From JAICKM01 sp038228295 (GTDB lineage: Bacteria; Chloroflexota; Chloroflexia; QHBQ01; JAICKM01), in NCBI GenBank assembly GCA_038228295.1, contig JBBRPH010000014.1:1-64000 (forward strand): a stretch of 64,000 nucleotides of DNA, read 5' to 3'. How positions within the stretch are numbered: the stretch's first letter is position 1; the number at the start of each line of letters is the position of its first letter. Under the pieces are notes generated by a model. The model ran no database searches, had not been told where the DNA came from, and was given only the letters and a program-made list of their open reading frames with translations. This document shows, in pieces, positions 52,362-61,104 of the stretch. The translations under genes were made by a program, and so were the position numbers.

Positions 52362-52399
52362 GGCCTGTAGGCGCGCAATGAATTGCGCGCCTACAGGCC
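52362..52399. repeat. 18-bp perfect palindromic hairpin repeat
   Basis: GGCCTGTAGGCGCGCAAT (52362-52379), GA, then the exact complement (52382-52399). Shares the CTGTAGG...CCTACAG ends with the hairpin at 7067-7115. Intergenic, downstream of a normal terminator, so not needed for termination. Confidence 0.85.
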
Positions 52400-52787
52400 C
52401 ACGCCTATGAAGGTATCGCCTTTCAAGGCTCTAACAGCTCGTGCAAGAAGATGCTAATCCTTCATGAGCCGAATTTTCTCTCCCCTGCGGCTTCAGACGG
52501 AACACCTACATACTTTCGTGGCTGTTCCGTCTGGCGTTGCAAAAAGATTTGGTCAGACCCAGTTATCCCCAACGCACGGCTTTGTCAACCCCCGATTCCA
52601 CGTTATTCTGTGGTGCCACACGAGCTGTGGGATAAGCGGGAGTCATACGGCTGCCCGCCGCATCGGGCGGCGGCAGCGGGGACTAATTTACAGAGCCGTT
52701 ACATTGCGCTAACGGCGGGGTAATGCACGGGGTTTATACTGAAGAAGACAGCGACATCTGTCGCGGTCTACTGAAAGGAAATCACCC
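52400..52787. other. Intergenic region, no gene recognised
   Basis: No convincing coding frame: the short open frames here have no family resemblance and are Pro/Cys-rich. It holds an inverted repeat CAGACGGAAC (52494-52503) / GTTCCGTCTG (52524-52533) with a 20-base loop, and a -10-like TATACT at 52735-52740 that may serve the phosphoesterase gene (GAAAGGAAA before its ATG). A small RNA is possible but unproven. Confidence 0.45.
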
Positions 52788-54698
52788 ATGCACCATAAAA
52801 TTCTACGCCGGCTGGCGCTGCCGGCGATCGGGCTGCTGCTGGTAGGGGCGCTGCCGGCGGGGGTGCCCGCCCATCCTGCCTCCGACCCGGTCGGGCAGGC
52901 CGCGCCGCAAACCTTCCCGCAAACCGGCCAAACGGTCAGCGACCCCTTTTTGACGTACTGGCAAACGCACGGCGGCCTAGCGCAACAGGGCTACCCCATC
53001 ACCGCCCCCTTGCAAGAAACCTCGGACACCGACGGCAAGCCCTATACCGTGCAGTATTTCGAGCGGGCCGTCTTCGAGGCGCACCCGGAGAACCAGCCGC
53101 CGTTTAATGTGCTGCTGGCGCTGCTGGGCACGTTCCGCTACCAGCAAAAGTATCCGCAAGGCGCGCCCGGTCAAGTGCCCGACCACAGTCCCGGCGCGGT
53201 GCTGGTGCCGGAGACCGGCAAGCGACTGGGCGGGGCGTTCCTGACCTACTGGCAACAGCATGGCGGGCTGCTTCAACAGGGCTACCCCATCTCCGAGGAG
53301 TTCCCCGAAAAGAGCGATCTCGACGGCCAAACCTACCTAGTGCAGTACTTCCAGCGGGCCGTCATGGAATGGCATCCTAACAATCCCGATCCGTATAAAG
53401 TGCTACTCTCGCAACTGGGCACTTACCGCGCCCAGGCCCGGTATGGCCCGACCGCCGGACCGCCGCTGCCGTCGGGACTGTCTAAGATCCAGCATTTCGT
53501 GTTCATCATGCAAGAAAATCGCAGTTTCGACTCCTACTTCGGCACCTATCCGGGGGCCGACGGTATCCCGGCGGGCATCTGTGTGGCCGACCCACAGGGC
53601 GGCCCCTGCGTGGCACCCTACCACGACCCGCAGAACGTCAACCGCGGCGGGCCACACGGCTGGGATAATGCCCAGGCTGACATCAACGGCGGCAAGATGG
53701 ACGGCTTTGTGGCCCAATCCCACACCGCGAAAAGCGCAACGGGCTCCCAGCCCTGCCACCCCCCCGATCCGAACTGCGCGCCCGGCCACGACCCGCACGA
53801 CGTGATGGGCTGGCACGACTACCATGAGATCCCGAACTACTGGGCCTATGCGAACCTCTACGTACTCCAGGATCGGATGTTCGAGTCGGTCGCCTCCTAT
53901 AGCTTGCCGGCCCACCTCTATATGCTGGCGGCGCAGAGCGGCGGCTATGTCGGCTCCGGCCAGCCCAAGCCGACGACGTACAACTTTCCCGAAATTACCG
54001 AGTTGCTCTCGCGGGGGGGCATCAGTTGGAAATACTATGTGACATCAGGCAGCGCCCCGGATACGGAAGACGGGGCCGTGGTGGGCACCACCGACCAGCA
54101 GCAACAGCACCCCGACCAGTATGGCCTCTGGAATCCCTTGCCCGCGTTCCCGGCCGTGCAGAACAACCCGGAGCAGCGCAACCGCTTGGTGGACACCGCG
54201 CAATTCTATGCCGACGCGCAGGCGGGCCAACTGCCCCAGGTGAGTTGGGTGATCCCGTCGGGCAAAGTCAGTGAACACCCGCCTTCGGGCGTACAGGAAG
54301 GCATGGCCTATGTGACTGGGCTTATTGACGCGGTGATGCACAGCGCGGACTGGGACAGCACCGCGATCTTCGTCAGTTGGGATGACTGGGGGGGCTTCTA
54401 TGATCATGTCGCGCCCCCGCAGATCGATCAGTATGGCCTCGGCATTCGGGTACCCGGCTTGGTGATCAGCCCCTACGCCAAGCAGGGCTACATTGACCAT
54501 CACACCTACTCGTTCGAGTCGTGGCTCCGCATCGCGGAGGAGCGCTACGGTGTGCTGCCGATGACCGCCCGCGATACGCAGGCGGCCGATATGCTCGCGG
54601 CGTTCGACTTCACGCAGCAGCCGCGCCCGCCCGTGATCCTGGCGCCGACGACGGCCGGCTCGCCATACCCGCCACCGTTGCAGACCATCCGGCATTAA
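52788..54698 (+). CDS. Secreted phospholipase C/acid-phosphatase-type phosphoesterase with two N-terminal repeats
   Basis: 636 residues. Signal peptide (about 1-29). Two tandem ~80-residue modules (about 43-125 and 140-221), each with FLTYWQ-HGGL-QQGYPI, VQYF-RAV-HP and LLGT-R. Then the phosphoesterase domain (about 225-625) with IQHFVFIMQENRSFDSYFGT, FVSWDDWGGFYDHVAPP and VPGLVISPYAKQGYIDH, as in bacterial phospholipase C and acid phosphatases. It hydrolyses phosphate esters outside the cell. Substrate unknown. The N-terminal modules are probably cell-wall or ligand binding. Confidence 0.92.
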   Translation: MHHKILRRLALPAIGLLLVGALPAGVPAHPASDPVGQAAPQTFPQTGQTVSDPFLTYWQTHGGLAQQGYPITAPLQETSDTDGKPYTVQYFERAVFEAHPENQPPFNVLLALLGTFRYQQKYPQGAPGQVPDHSPGAVLVPETGKRLGGAFLTYWQQHGGLLQQGYPISEEFPEKSDLDGQTYLVQYFQRAVMEWHPNNPDPYKVLLSQLGTYRAQARYGPTAGPPLPSGLSKIQHFVFIMQENRSFDSYFGTYPGADGIPAGICVADPQGGPCVAPYHDPQNVNRGGPHGWDNAQADINGGKMDGFVAQSHTAKSATGSQPCHPPDPNCAPGHDPHDVMGWHDYHEIPNYWAYANLYVLQDRMFESVASYSLPAHLYMLAAQSGGYVGSGQPKPTTYNFPEITELLSRGGISWKYYVTSGSAPDTEDGAVVGTTDQQQQHPDQYGLWNPLPAFPAVQNNPEQRNRLVDTAQFYADAQAGQLPQVSWVIPSGKVSEHPPSGVQEGMAYVTGLIDAVMHSADWDSTAIFVSWDDWGGFYDHVAPPQIDQYGLGIRVPGLVISPYAKQGYIDHHTYSFESWLRIAEERYGVLPMTARDTQAADMLAAFDFTQQPRPPVILAPTTAGSPYPPPLQTIRH

Positions 54699-54711
54699 CC
54701 AGTCCCGCTAG

Positions 54712-54743
54712 CCGGCCCCGCTGTACGCGGCGGGGCCGGTTTT
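54712..54743 (+). terminator. Rho-independent terminator
   Basis: Stem CCGGCCCCGC / GCGGGGCCGG with a short loop and a TTTT tail directly after the phosphoesterase gene. Confidence 0.9.
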
Positions 54744-54975
54744 GCGTAGTACCTCGCGCAACGGCCCCCCGTTGCAAGCCACGCACGCCTGACCCGTTTA
54801 CGGGCTGTGGTAAGCGGCCCCTTCTAACGGTGTTTCATCCATTGGATCTAAAAACCGGCTCATGTCGGTTCAGAGGTGAAAACTGCATTATACATAGGAC
54901 TTTCGCTTGGAATGTCCCTCACTCAGGCATAAAGCAAGTCGTAGTTGAGCAGCATACGCGAAACTTCGACGAATA

Positions 54976-55443
54976 TTATTCCCGCCGTTCTAGTTCCTCT
55001 TGTGTCGGCGGTTGGAACCACTGTAGTCACTCCTTGAGCTTTGTCTCAGGAATAAAGAATACGCCTTGAGGGAGCTGGGCGTTTCTTGTAGCAAGGCGAT
55101 CTAAGAGTACCTCGTCAGGCACATACAAAAAGTGGATTTCACTGCTTGCGCCTAACCGTGCCGCCCGTGCACGATAATCTTCGCGTTCACTTTGTCCCCA
55201 GAATCCAAAATCGAGTATCACATCCACGCCCAGTGTAAGCACGCGAGCCGCGATGTCCCAGAGCAAGGCTTCGATTAAGTTGTGCCTAGCATCATGCGCC
55301 TCTTCCTCAGCATCTTGACCGAAAAGACGGGTATGCCATTCATCAGGTGTCAAGCGCAACGCTGAATACTCCTGCGCGAGGTGGCGCGCGAGCGTCGTTT
55401 TGCCGGCACAGGGCAGCCCGCAGAGGAGATGAAGAGTTGCCAT
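54976..55443 (-). pseudogene. P-loop kinase gene interrupted by an in-frame TGA
   Basis: From the ATG at 55443 the frame reads MATLHLLCGLPCAGKTTLAR (Walker A GLPCAGKT) through VILDFGFWGQSEREDYRARA to PETKLKE, then TGA at 55029-55027. It continues without shift as LQWFQPPTQEELERRE to a TAA at 54976. The second part is the conserved end of this AAA/zeta-toxin-like small kinase family, so a single-base change has probably created the stop. The 138-residue product may still fold. The sequence here is less GC-rich than its surroundings, suggesting acquisition. Confidence 0.8.
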
Positions 55444-55462
55444 AAATGCGTCTCCGACCAAG

Positions 55463-55481
55463 CGCGGCATTTGATGCCGCG
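55463..55481. repeat. Small GC hairpin upstream of the kinase gene
   Basis: CGCGGCAT (55463-55470), TTG, ATGCCGCG (55474-55481). It sits just upstream of the kinase start and could be an operator or stem in the leader. The rest of 55482-55708 shows no gene. It ends with a CAACACTCAACACTC phrase at 55692-55707. Confidence 0.45.
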
Positions 55482-55708
55482 AACAACATTAAATTGGGAA
55501 CCACCTTGTGCGTGTCAAGTTAAGGATGTCACAGTTTGAGAATGAGAACTGCGGCGGTCCGCTAGGCGCGGCGGCACAAACACGGGCGACCGCCTCAGCA
55601 TGAGCCGCGATTACCGTAGCTGCCCCTGGCTACCCCGCGCCCCTGCCAAAGCCCCACCGAAAATTGATGCGCCACAGCCAAACGCCCCAGCTCAACACTC
55701 AACACTCG

Positions 55709-56482
55709 TCAAGCGCCGTGCTGCACCAACCAGTTGAGGATGCGCCCCACGAACACCTCGCCGCCCTCTTGCGTCATCGGCCAAAAATGGCCGACTTTGG
55801 GCTGGATCCAGAGGTCGGCGTGAGGAATCTGGCGCGCTTGCGCTTCGGCGTGGCGCAGCGGCAAGAAGTCGCCGTGCCCGCCAGCCCCCACCAGCACCGG
55901 GCAGCGGATCTCGGCCAGGTGCCCGGCCAACCCTGCATCCCATGCCCCTTCGGTGAGGTTGAGCGAGGCTTGCACATAATCCTGGATCAGGGCGCGCGAC
56001 TCGGCTTTGGTCGTGCCGTGCCGTTCGCGCATCAGTTCGATCAGATCGTTGGCCTGGATCGAGGTCAGCAGGTGCTCGTACAAGCCGCGCTCTTCGGCCG
56101 GCCAGTCGGTGTTGGCGGCCCAGGCGACGACCGAGCGCACCTGTTCGGGGTGGTGCAAGGCCAGCAGCAAGCCGATAAAGCCGCCGTCCGAAATGCCCAC
56201 CACCTGCAATGACGGCACCGCCAGCGTGGTCAGCAGCGCCGACACGTCGGCCATGTCGCGCATATAGAAGTCGGGCGGGTAGTCGCGTTGCGGCGGGCGC
56301 GAGCGGCCGTAGCCGCGCAGGTCGGGCGCGATCACGCGATAGCCGCGCTCCCAGAAGCGCTCCATGATGTGGCCGAACTGGCTGCGCGCCGTGTTGAATG
56401 CGCCATGCAGCAGTAAGACCGGCGATCCCTGGCCCTCGTCTTCGTAGTACAAATGCACGCCGTTGATTTCGTGGAAAGGCAT
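55709..56482 (-). CDS. Alpha/beta hydrolase
   Basis: 257 residues. Oxyanion region LLLHGAFNTARSQFGH, the nucleophile elbow VVGISDGGFIG (Ser), the Asp in GAGGHGDFLPLRHA and the His in KVGHFWPM complete the catalytic triad. Possible esterase, lactonase or peroxidase-type hydrolase; substrate unknown. Stands alone, 77 bases after the methyltransferase gene end. Confidence 0.9.
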   Translation of the reverse strand: MPFHEINGVHLYYEDEGQGSPVLLLHGAFNTARSQFGHIMERFWERGYRVIAPDLRGYGRSRPPQRDYPPDFYMRDMADVSALLTTLAVPSLQVVGISDGGFIGLLLALHHPEQVRSVVAWAANTDWPAEERGLYEHLLTSIQANDLIELMRERHGTTKAESRALIQDYVQASLNLTEGAWDAGLAGHLAEIRCPVLVGAGGHGDFLPLRHAEAQARQIPHADLWIQPKVGHFWPMTQEGGEVFVGRILNWLVQHGA

Positions 56483-56511
56483 AGGTCTCCTTTTAGAGAT
56501 CCGGGGTCAAG

Positions 56512-56531
56512 GGTCAGGAGTCAGGAGTCCG
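56512..56531. repeat. GGGTCA/GGAGTCA repeat phrase
   Basis: GGTCAAGGGTCAGGAGTCAG: tandem near-heptads between the alpha/beta hydrolase and methyltransferase genes. Complementary in type to the CTGACCCC phrase inside trpE. Confidence 0.6.
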
Positions 56532-56559
56532 CCGGCAAAAACTGGCCCCTGATCCGGCA

Positions 56560-57357
56560 TCAAAACATCCCGTTGGCTGCGTTGGCTGGGGTGACCAGGG
56601 CGGCGCTGGAGTCATCGGACGCAGGCTGGTCAGGGGCGGCGGCGGGCTGCTTGAGGCCGCCGAAGATAGCGCGTTCGGTGCGGCGGTAGAAACAATCGGC
56701 CTCGCCGAAGCCGGCGGCACGCAGCCAGGCCAGTTGGTCCTCGACCGTATCCGGCAAGTCGGCTCGTAGCTCTAACGCCCGCCGGTGGGCGGCATAGCCG
56801 TAGCCCGGCGGACTGGGAGCGGCTGCGTGGTCCTGCTGATAGGCATCGTGCAGCGCCTGAAAATAGGGGAACAACGCGGCCGACGGCAGGCGCACGCGAT
56901 CAGACAGCAGCAGCAGCCCACCGGGCCGCAGGTGATCGCCCACCCAACGGAACAACGCCGCCTTACCCGCGCCGTCCAGATGATGAATAGACTGCACCCC
57001 GATAGCCGCATCAAACGGCTGCCGGTCGGGCAACGGCGACAGATCGGCAAGGGAGCGCCGGTAGAGCGTATAGCGGCCGGGATAGGCGGCGAGGCGCGCC
57101 TCGGCGGCGGCCAGCATCGGTGCCGAGAGATCTACGCCGACGACCAGGGATCCCGGCAACTGCGTCAGCACCATTTCGCTCACCTGGCCGTCGCCGCAGC
57201 CCAGATCCAGCAGGCGCAAGCCCTGCGGCTGCACCCGGCTCAGCAGCGTCAGCAGCAGCGCCAGTTGCCCGGCCCGGCCCGGATTCACGGCCCCGTGCTT
57301 ACTCAACCAGGCGGCCACGGCAGTCGGGTCATTCCAATCTTGCACTTGTGGTGTCAT
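56560..57357 (-). CDS. Class I SAM-dependent methyltransferase
   Basis: 265 residues with motif I LRLLDLGCGDGQVSEMV, VVGVDLSAPMLAAAEARLAA and AAIGVQSIHHLDGAGKAALF, GGLLLLSDRVRLP. Resembles methyltransferase-25/trans-aconitate-type enzymes of unknown substrate. The C-terminal ~30 residues are low complexity. A TATAAT-like -10 lies upstream on the minus strand (complement of 57390-57395). Confidence 0.9.
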   Translation of the reverse strand: MTPQVQDWNDPTAVAAWLSKHGAVNPGRAGQLALLLTLLSRVQPQGLRLLDLGCGDGQVSEMVLTQLPGSLVVGVDLSAPMLAAAEARLAAYPGRYTLYRRSLADLSPLPDRQPFDAAIGVQSIHHLDGAGKAALFRWVGDHLRPGGLLLLSDRVRLPSAALFPYFQALHDAYQQDHAAAPSPPGYGYAAHRRALELRADLPDTVEDQLAWLRAAGFGEADCFYRRTERAIFGGLKQPAAAPDQPASDDSSAALVTPANAANGMF

Positions 57358-57519
57358 CGGCGGCTCCTTTAGACGGCGGTTTTCGCCCCATTATACACGA
57401 ACCGGCCGGCGAGCGGGCGCGAAAATCGGTCTTTGTGCCGACTGCAACTACATCGCTAGCCGTGTGCCCGGCGCGGGGGCGCGGCGTATAATGCGAGAGC
57501 AGAGAGGAGACCGCCCCAG

Positions 57520-59277
57520 ATGGCTGCACCCGGCCCCAACTATCGCAGTTTACTCGGCACCTACCTTGCGCCGCAGCGCGGGCGCATGGCGGCGCTGACA
57601 GTGCTGCTGGGCAGCAGCATCATCCTGCAATTGATCAACCCGCAACTGCTACGCGCATTTATTGATGCCGCGACCACGGCGGCGGGGCGGGCGTCGCTGA
57701 CCACGTTAGCGGCAGCGTTTCTAGTGCTGGCGGTGGTGCAGCAGGCGTTGGGAGTGGCGGCGACCTATGTCAGCGAGCGCGTGGCGGGCACGGCCACCAA
57801 CGCGCTGCGCGCCGACCTGATGCTGCATTGCCTGCGCCTTGATCCGGCGTTCCACAAAGCGCGCACCCCCGGCGAACTGATCGAGCGCATTGACGGCGAT
57901 GTGACGGCGATGGCGAACTTCTTCTCGCAGTTCGTGATCCAGATCATCGGCAGCCTGCTGCTGCTGGTCGGGGTGCTGGCCGTGCTGTGGACGGTGGATG
58001 CGCGCGCCGGGCTGGCGATCAGCGTGTTCACCGCGATCACGCTGGCGGGGCTGGTGCGGTTGCGCCTACTGGCGGTGCCCTACTGGGCGGCGGCGCGCCA
58101 GGCCGCCGCCGACCTGTTCGGCTTTCTGGAAGAGCGGCTCGGCGGCCTAGTGGATATCCGGGCCAACGGCGCGGGCGGCTACACCATGCGCCGCCTCTAC
58201 GCAAACTTGCGCGAGCGGCTGCGGACCGGGCGCAAGGCGCGGTTGATCGGCTCCATCGCCTGGAGCGTGCCGGCCCTCGCCAACGCAGTCGGCTATGCCC
58301 TGGCCTTCGCACTGGCCGCCCTACTCTACCGCGAGGGCAGCCTGAGCCTGGGCACCGCGTTTCTGATCTACTATTACACCCAATTGTTGTTCCAGCCGCT
58401 CAATCAAATTTCGCACCAAATTGACGACTTCCAGAAGGCCGGCGCGGGCATCGTGCGGGTGGAAGAACTGCGCGCTATCCAGCCGACCGTGACCGACGGC
58501 GCAGGGGCCGCCCTGCCGGCCGGAGCCTTAGCGGTCGCGTTTGCCGCCGTGACGTTCGCCTACAGCGACGAGGGCGACGAGACGGCGGTGATCCGCGATC
58601 TGGACTTGCGGATCGCGCCGGGCGAAATCGTGGGCCTGCTGGGGCGCACCGGCAGCGGCAAGACCACGCTTACCCGCCTGCTGGTGCGGCTCTATGATCC
58701 CACCGCCGGCTGTATCTTCCTCGCTGGGACCGACCTGCGGACGTTGCACCGCGCCGACGTGCGCCGCAACATCGGCATGGTGACGCAAGAAGTGCAGCTA
58801 TTCCGCGCCAGTGTGCGCGATAACCTGACCCTGTTCGACCCGGCAATCGGCGATGCGCGCATCTGGGCCGCGTTGGCGGAACTGGGGCTGGCCGACTGGG
58901 GGCACAGCTTGCCCGCCGAGCTGGACACGATGCTGGCGGCCGGCGGCGGCGGCCTGTCGGCGGGCGAAGCGCAATTGCTGGCCTTCACGCGCGTCTTCCT
59001 GCGCGACCCCGGCCTGATCATTCTGGACGAAGCCTCGTCGCGGCTTGACCCGGTGACGGAGCGGCTGATCGAGCGGGCGGTGGACCGCCTGCTACGCGGG
59101 CGCACGGCGATCATTATCGCCCACCGCCTCGCTACCGTCGAACGGGCCGATACGATCCTGATCCTCGATAACGGGCAGGTGGTGGAGGTGGGGCCACGCA
59201 GCGCGCTGGCCGCCGATCCGTGTTCGCGTTTCGCCGGGCTGCTGCGGACCGGCGCGGCGGCGGAGGTGTTGGTATGA
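57520..59277 (+). CDS. ABC exporter half-transporter 1 (membrane domain plus ATPase)
   Basis: 585 residues: a six-helix type IV exporter domain (about 20-310) and an ATPase domain (about 340-580) with Walker A GRTGSGKTTL (~373), Walker B LIILDEASSRLDP with the catalytic Glu, but a degenerate C-loop LSAGEAQ in place of LSGGQ (~480). Works as a heterodimer with the next gene, whose start overlaps by 4 bases. TATAAT at 57487 precedes it. Substrate unknown. Confidence 0.94.
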   Translation: MAAPGPNYRSLLGTYLAPQRGRMAALTVLLGSSIILQLINPQLLRAFIDAATTAAGRASLTTLAAAFLVLAVVQQALGVAATYVSERVAGTATNALRADLMLHCLRLDPAFHKARTPGELIERIDGDVTAMANFFSQFVIQIIGSLLLLVGVLAVLWTVDARAGLAISVFTAITLAGLVRLRLLAVPYWAAARQAAADLFGFLEERLGGLVDIRANGAGGYTMRRLYANLRERLRTGRKARLIGSIAWSVPALANAVGYALAFALAALLYREGSLSLGTAFLIYYYTQLLFQPLNQISHQIDDFQKAGAGIVRVEELRAIQPTVTDGAGAALPAGALAVAFAAVTFAYSDEGDETAVIRDLDLRIAPGEIVGLLGRTGSGKTTLTRLLVRLYDPTAGCIFLAGTDLRTLHRADVRRNIGMVTQEVQLFRASVRDNLTLFDPAIGDARIWAALAELGLADWGHSLPAELDTMLAAGGGGLSAGEAQLLAFTRVFLRDPGLIILDEASSRLDPVTERLIERAVDRLLRGRTAIIIAHRLATVERADTILILDNGQVVEVGPRSALAADPCSRFAGLLRTGAAAEVLV

Positions 59278-61094
59278 GCGCGGAGACCGGGATGGACGCG
59301 AAATTAGCCGGCAACGAGCCGCTGCCACGGGTGCCGACCGGGCGCTTCCTCTGGAGCCTGGTGCGCTACCGGCCCTGGCTGTTTTGGATCAACAGCCTTT
59401 CGATCACCCTGTTGTTTGTGGCCGAAATGGTGCCCGGCTTCGTGGCGCGCGACTTTTTCGACCGCCTGGCCGCCACACAGGGTCGCCTCGATCTCTGGTG
59501 GTATAGCGCGCTGCTGCTCATGTCGGCGGCCGGGCGCATCATCTTCTTGGTCGGTTGCCAACTGACCAACGCGCCGTTTATGCTGACCAGCGCGGCCTTG
59601 ATGCACAAAAACCTGTTCGCGCGCATCTTGGACCTGCCGGCCGCCCGCGCCTTGTCCACCACGTCGGGCGAAGCGATCAGCCGCTTCCGCGACGATGTGG
59701 ACCATGTGACCGATTCGATGATCACGTTCAACGACCTCACCGCGTCCACCGTGTTCGCGGTGATCGCGCTCACGGTGATGATTCAAATCAATGGCCTGAT
59801 CACGCTGGCCGTCTTTCTGCCGATGACCCTGGTCGTGGCGGTGGTCAATCTGGCGAGCGGGCGCATCGAGGTCTACCGCAAGGCCAGTCGTGAGGCGACG
59901 GCGCAGGTGACGGGCTTTCTGGGCGAGGTGTTCGGCGCGGTGCAGGCGGTGCAGGTGGCGGGGGCCGAAGAGGGCGTGGCGGCCCACTTCCGCCGCCTCA
60001 GCGCGCAACGGCTGGAAGCCAGTGTGCGCGACCGCGTGTTCAACGGCATCCTGGAGTCGATCTTCTGGAACACGGTGCAGATCGGCACGGGCGGCATCCT
60101 GCTGGTCGCGGGGCAAGCGATGGGTGACGGGCGCTTCACCGTCGGGGACTTCGCGCTGTTCGTCTACTACCTGGGCTGGATCACCGAATTCACCGCGCTG
60201 TTCGGCATCGTGCTGGCGCGCTACAAGCAGGCCGGCGTGGCGTTTGGGCGCATGACGGCATTGCTGGGGGGCGCGCCCGCGCCGACGCTGGTGCAACACG
60301 GCCCCACCTACCTGAGCGGGCCGGTGCCCGCCGCCGGCGGCCTGCCGGCCCGCCAAGCGCCGCCGCTCGAACGGCTGACGGTCGCCGGCCTAACCTATGG
60401 CTATCCCGCCGGCGCACGCGGCATCCACGACATCGGCTTTACAGTGGAGCGCGGCACCTTCACGGTGATCACCGGGCGCATCGGGGCGGGCAAAACAACG
60501 CTGGTGCAGGCATTGCTGGGCCTGCTGCCGCCCGCCGGCGGCACAATCGTCTGGAACGGCACGCCGGTCGCTGATCCGGCCGCGTTCTTTGTGCCGCCAC
60601 AGGCCGCCTTCACGCCGCAGGTGCCGCGCCTGTTCAGCGACACGTTACGTGACAACCTGCTGCTCGGCCTGCCCGAAGCCGCCCTGGACCTGCCCGCCGC
60701 CCTACGCCTGGCCGTGCTGGAAGGCGACGTGGCGGCGATGGAGGCGGGGCTGGATACGCGGGTGGGCGCACGCGGCGTGCGGCTCTCCGGCGGCCAGATC
60801 CAGCGGGCGGCGGCGGCGCGGATGTTTGTGCGCCCGGCCGATCTGCTGGTGTTTGATGATCTCTCCAGTGCGCGGGATGTGGAGACCGAGCGCCTGCTGT
60901 GGGAGCGCGTTTTCGCGCGGCCCGCTAGCACGGTACTGGCCGTCTCCCATCGCCGTGCGGCCCTGCGCCGCGCCGACAGGATCATCGTGCTGCAAAACGG
61001 CAGCGTGGCCGCCGTTGGGCGCCTGGACGATCTGCTAGCGACTTGCGCCGAGATGCAATATCTGTGGCACGGCGAAGACGGAAGTGCCGCCTAG
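59274..61094 (+). CDS. ABC exporter half-transporter 2 (membrane domain plus ATPase)
   Basis: 606 residues from the ATG at 59274. Membrane domain (about 30-340) and ATPase (about 365-600) with Walker A GRIGAGKTTL (~400), canonical C-loop LSGGQ (~505) and Walker B LLVFDDLSSARD, where Asp replaces the catalytic Glu. Together with subunit 1 this gives one consensus and one degenerate ATP site, as in known heterodimeric exporters. The overlap of the coding sequences fixes their co-expression. Confidence 0.94.
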   Translation: MSAETGMDAKLAGNEPLPRVPTGRFLWSLVRYRPWLFWINSLSITLLFVAEMVPGFVARDFFDRLAATQGRLDLWWYSALLLMSAAGRIIFLVGCQLTNAPFMLTSAALMHKNLFARILDLPAARALSTTSGEAISRFRDDVDHVTDSMITFNDLTASTVFAVIALTVMIQINGLITLAVFLPMTLVVAVVNLASGRIEVYRKASREATAQVTGFLGEVFGAVQAVQVAGAEEGVAAHFRRLSAQRLEASVRDRVFNGILESIFWNTVQIGTGGILLVAGQAMGDGRFTVGDFALFVYYLGWITEFTALFGIVLARYKQAGVAFGRMTALLGGAPAPTLVQHGPTYLSGPVPAAGGLPARQAPPLERLTVAGLTYGYPAGARGIHDIGFTVERGTFTVITGRIGAGKTTLVQALLGLLPPAGGTIVWNGTPVADPAAFFVPPQAAFTPQVPRLFSDTLRDNLLLGLPEAALDLPAALRLAVLEGDVAAMEAGLDTRVGARGVRLSGGQIQRAAAARMFVRPADLLVFDDLSSARDVETERLLWERVFARPASTVLAVSHRRAALRRADRIIVLQNGSVAAVGRLDDLLATCAEMQYLWHGEDGSAA

Positions 61095-61104
61095 CGCCGG
61101 GGCG

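Noticed and set aside
52451..52723. Two overlapping short frames upstream of the phosphoesterase gene
   Set aside because: No ribosome-binding site, no family resemblance, and different composition from real genes of the window.
59304..60356. A 350-codon open frame antisense to the second ABC subunit
   Set aside because: It is rich in Arg, His and Gln and has no motifs, and the plus-strand frame has a complete ABC exporter.
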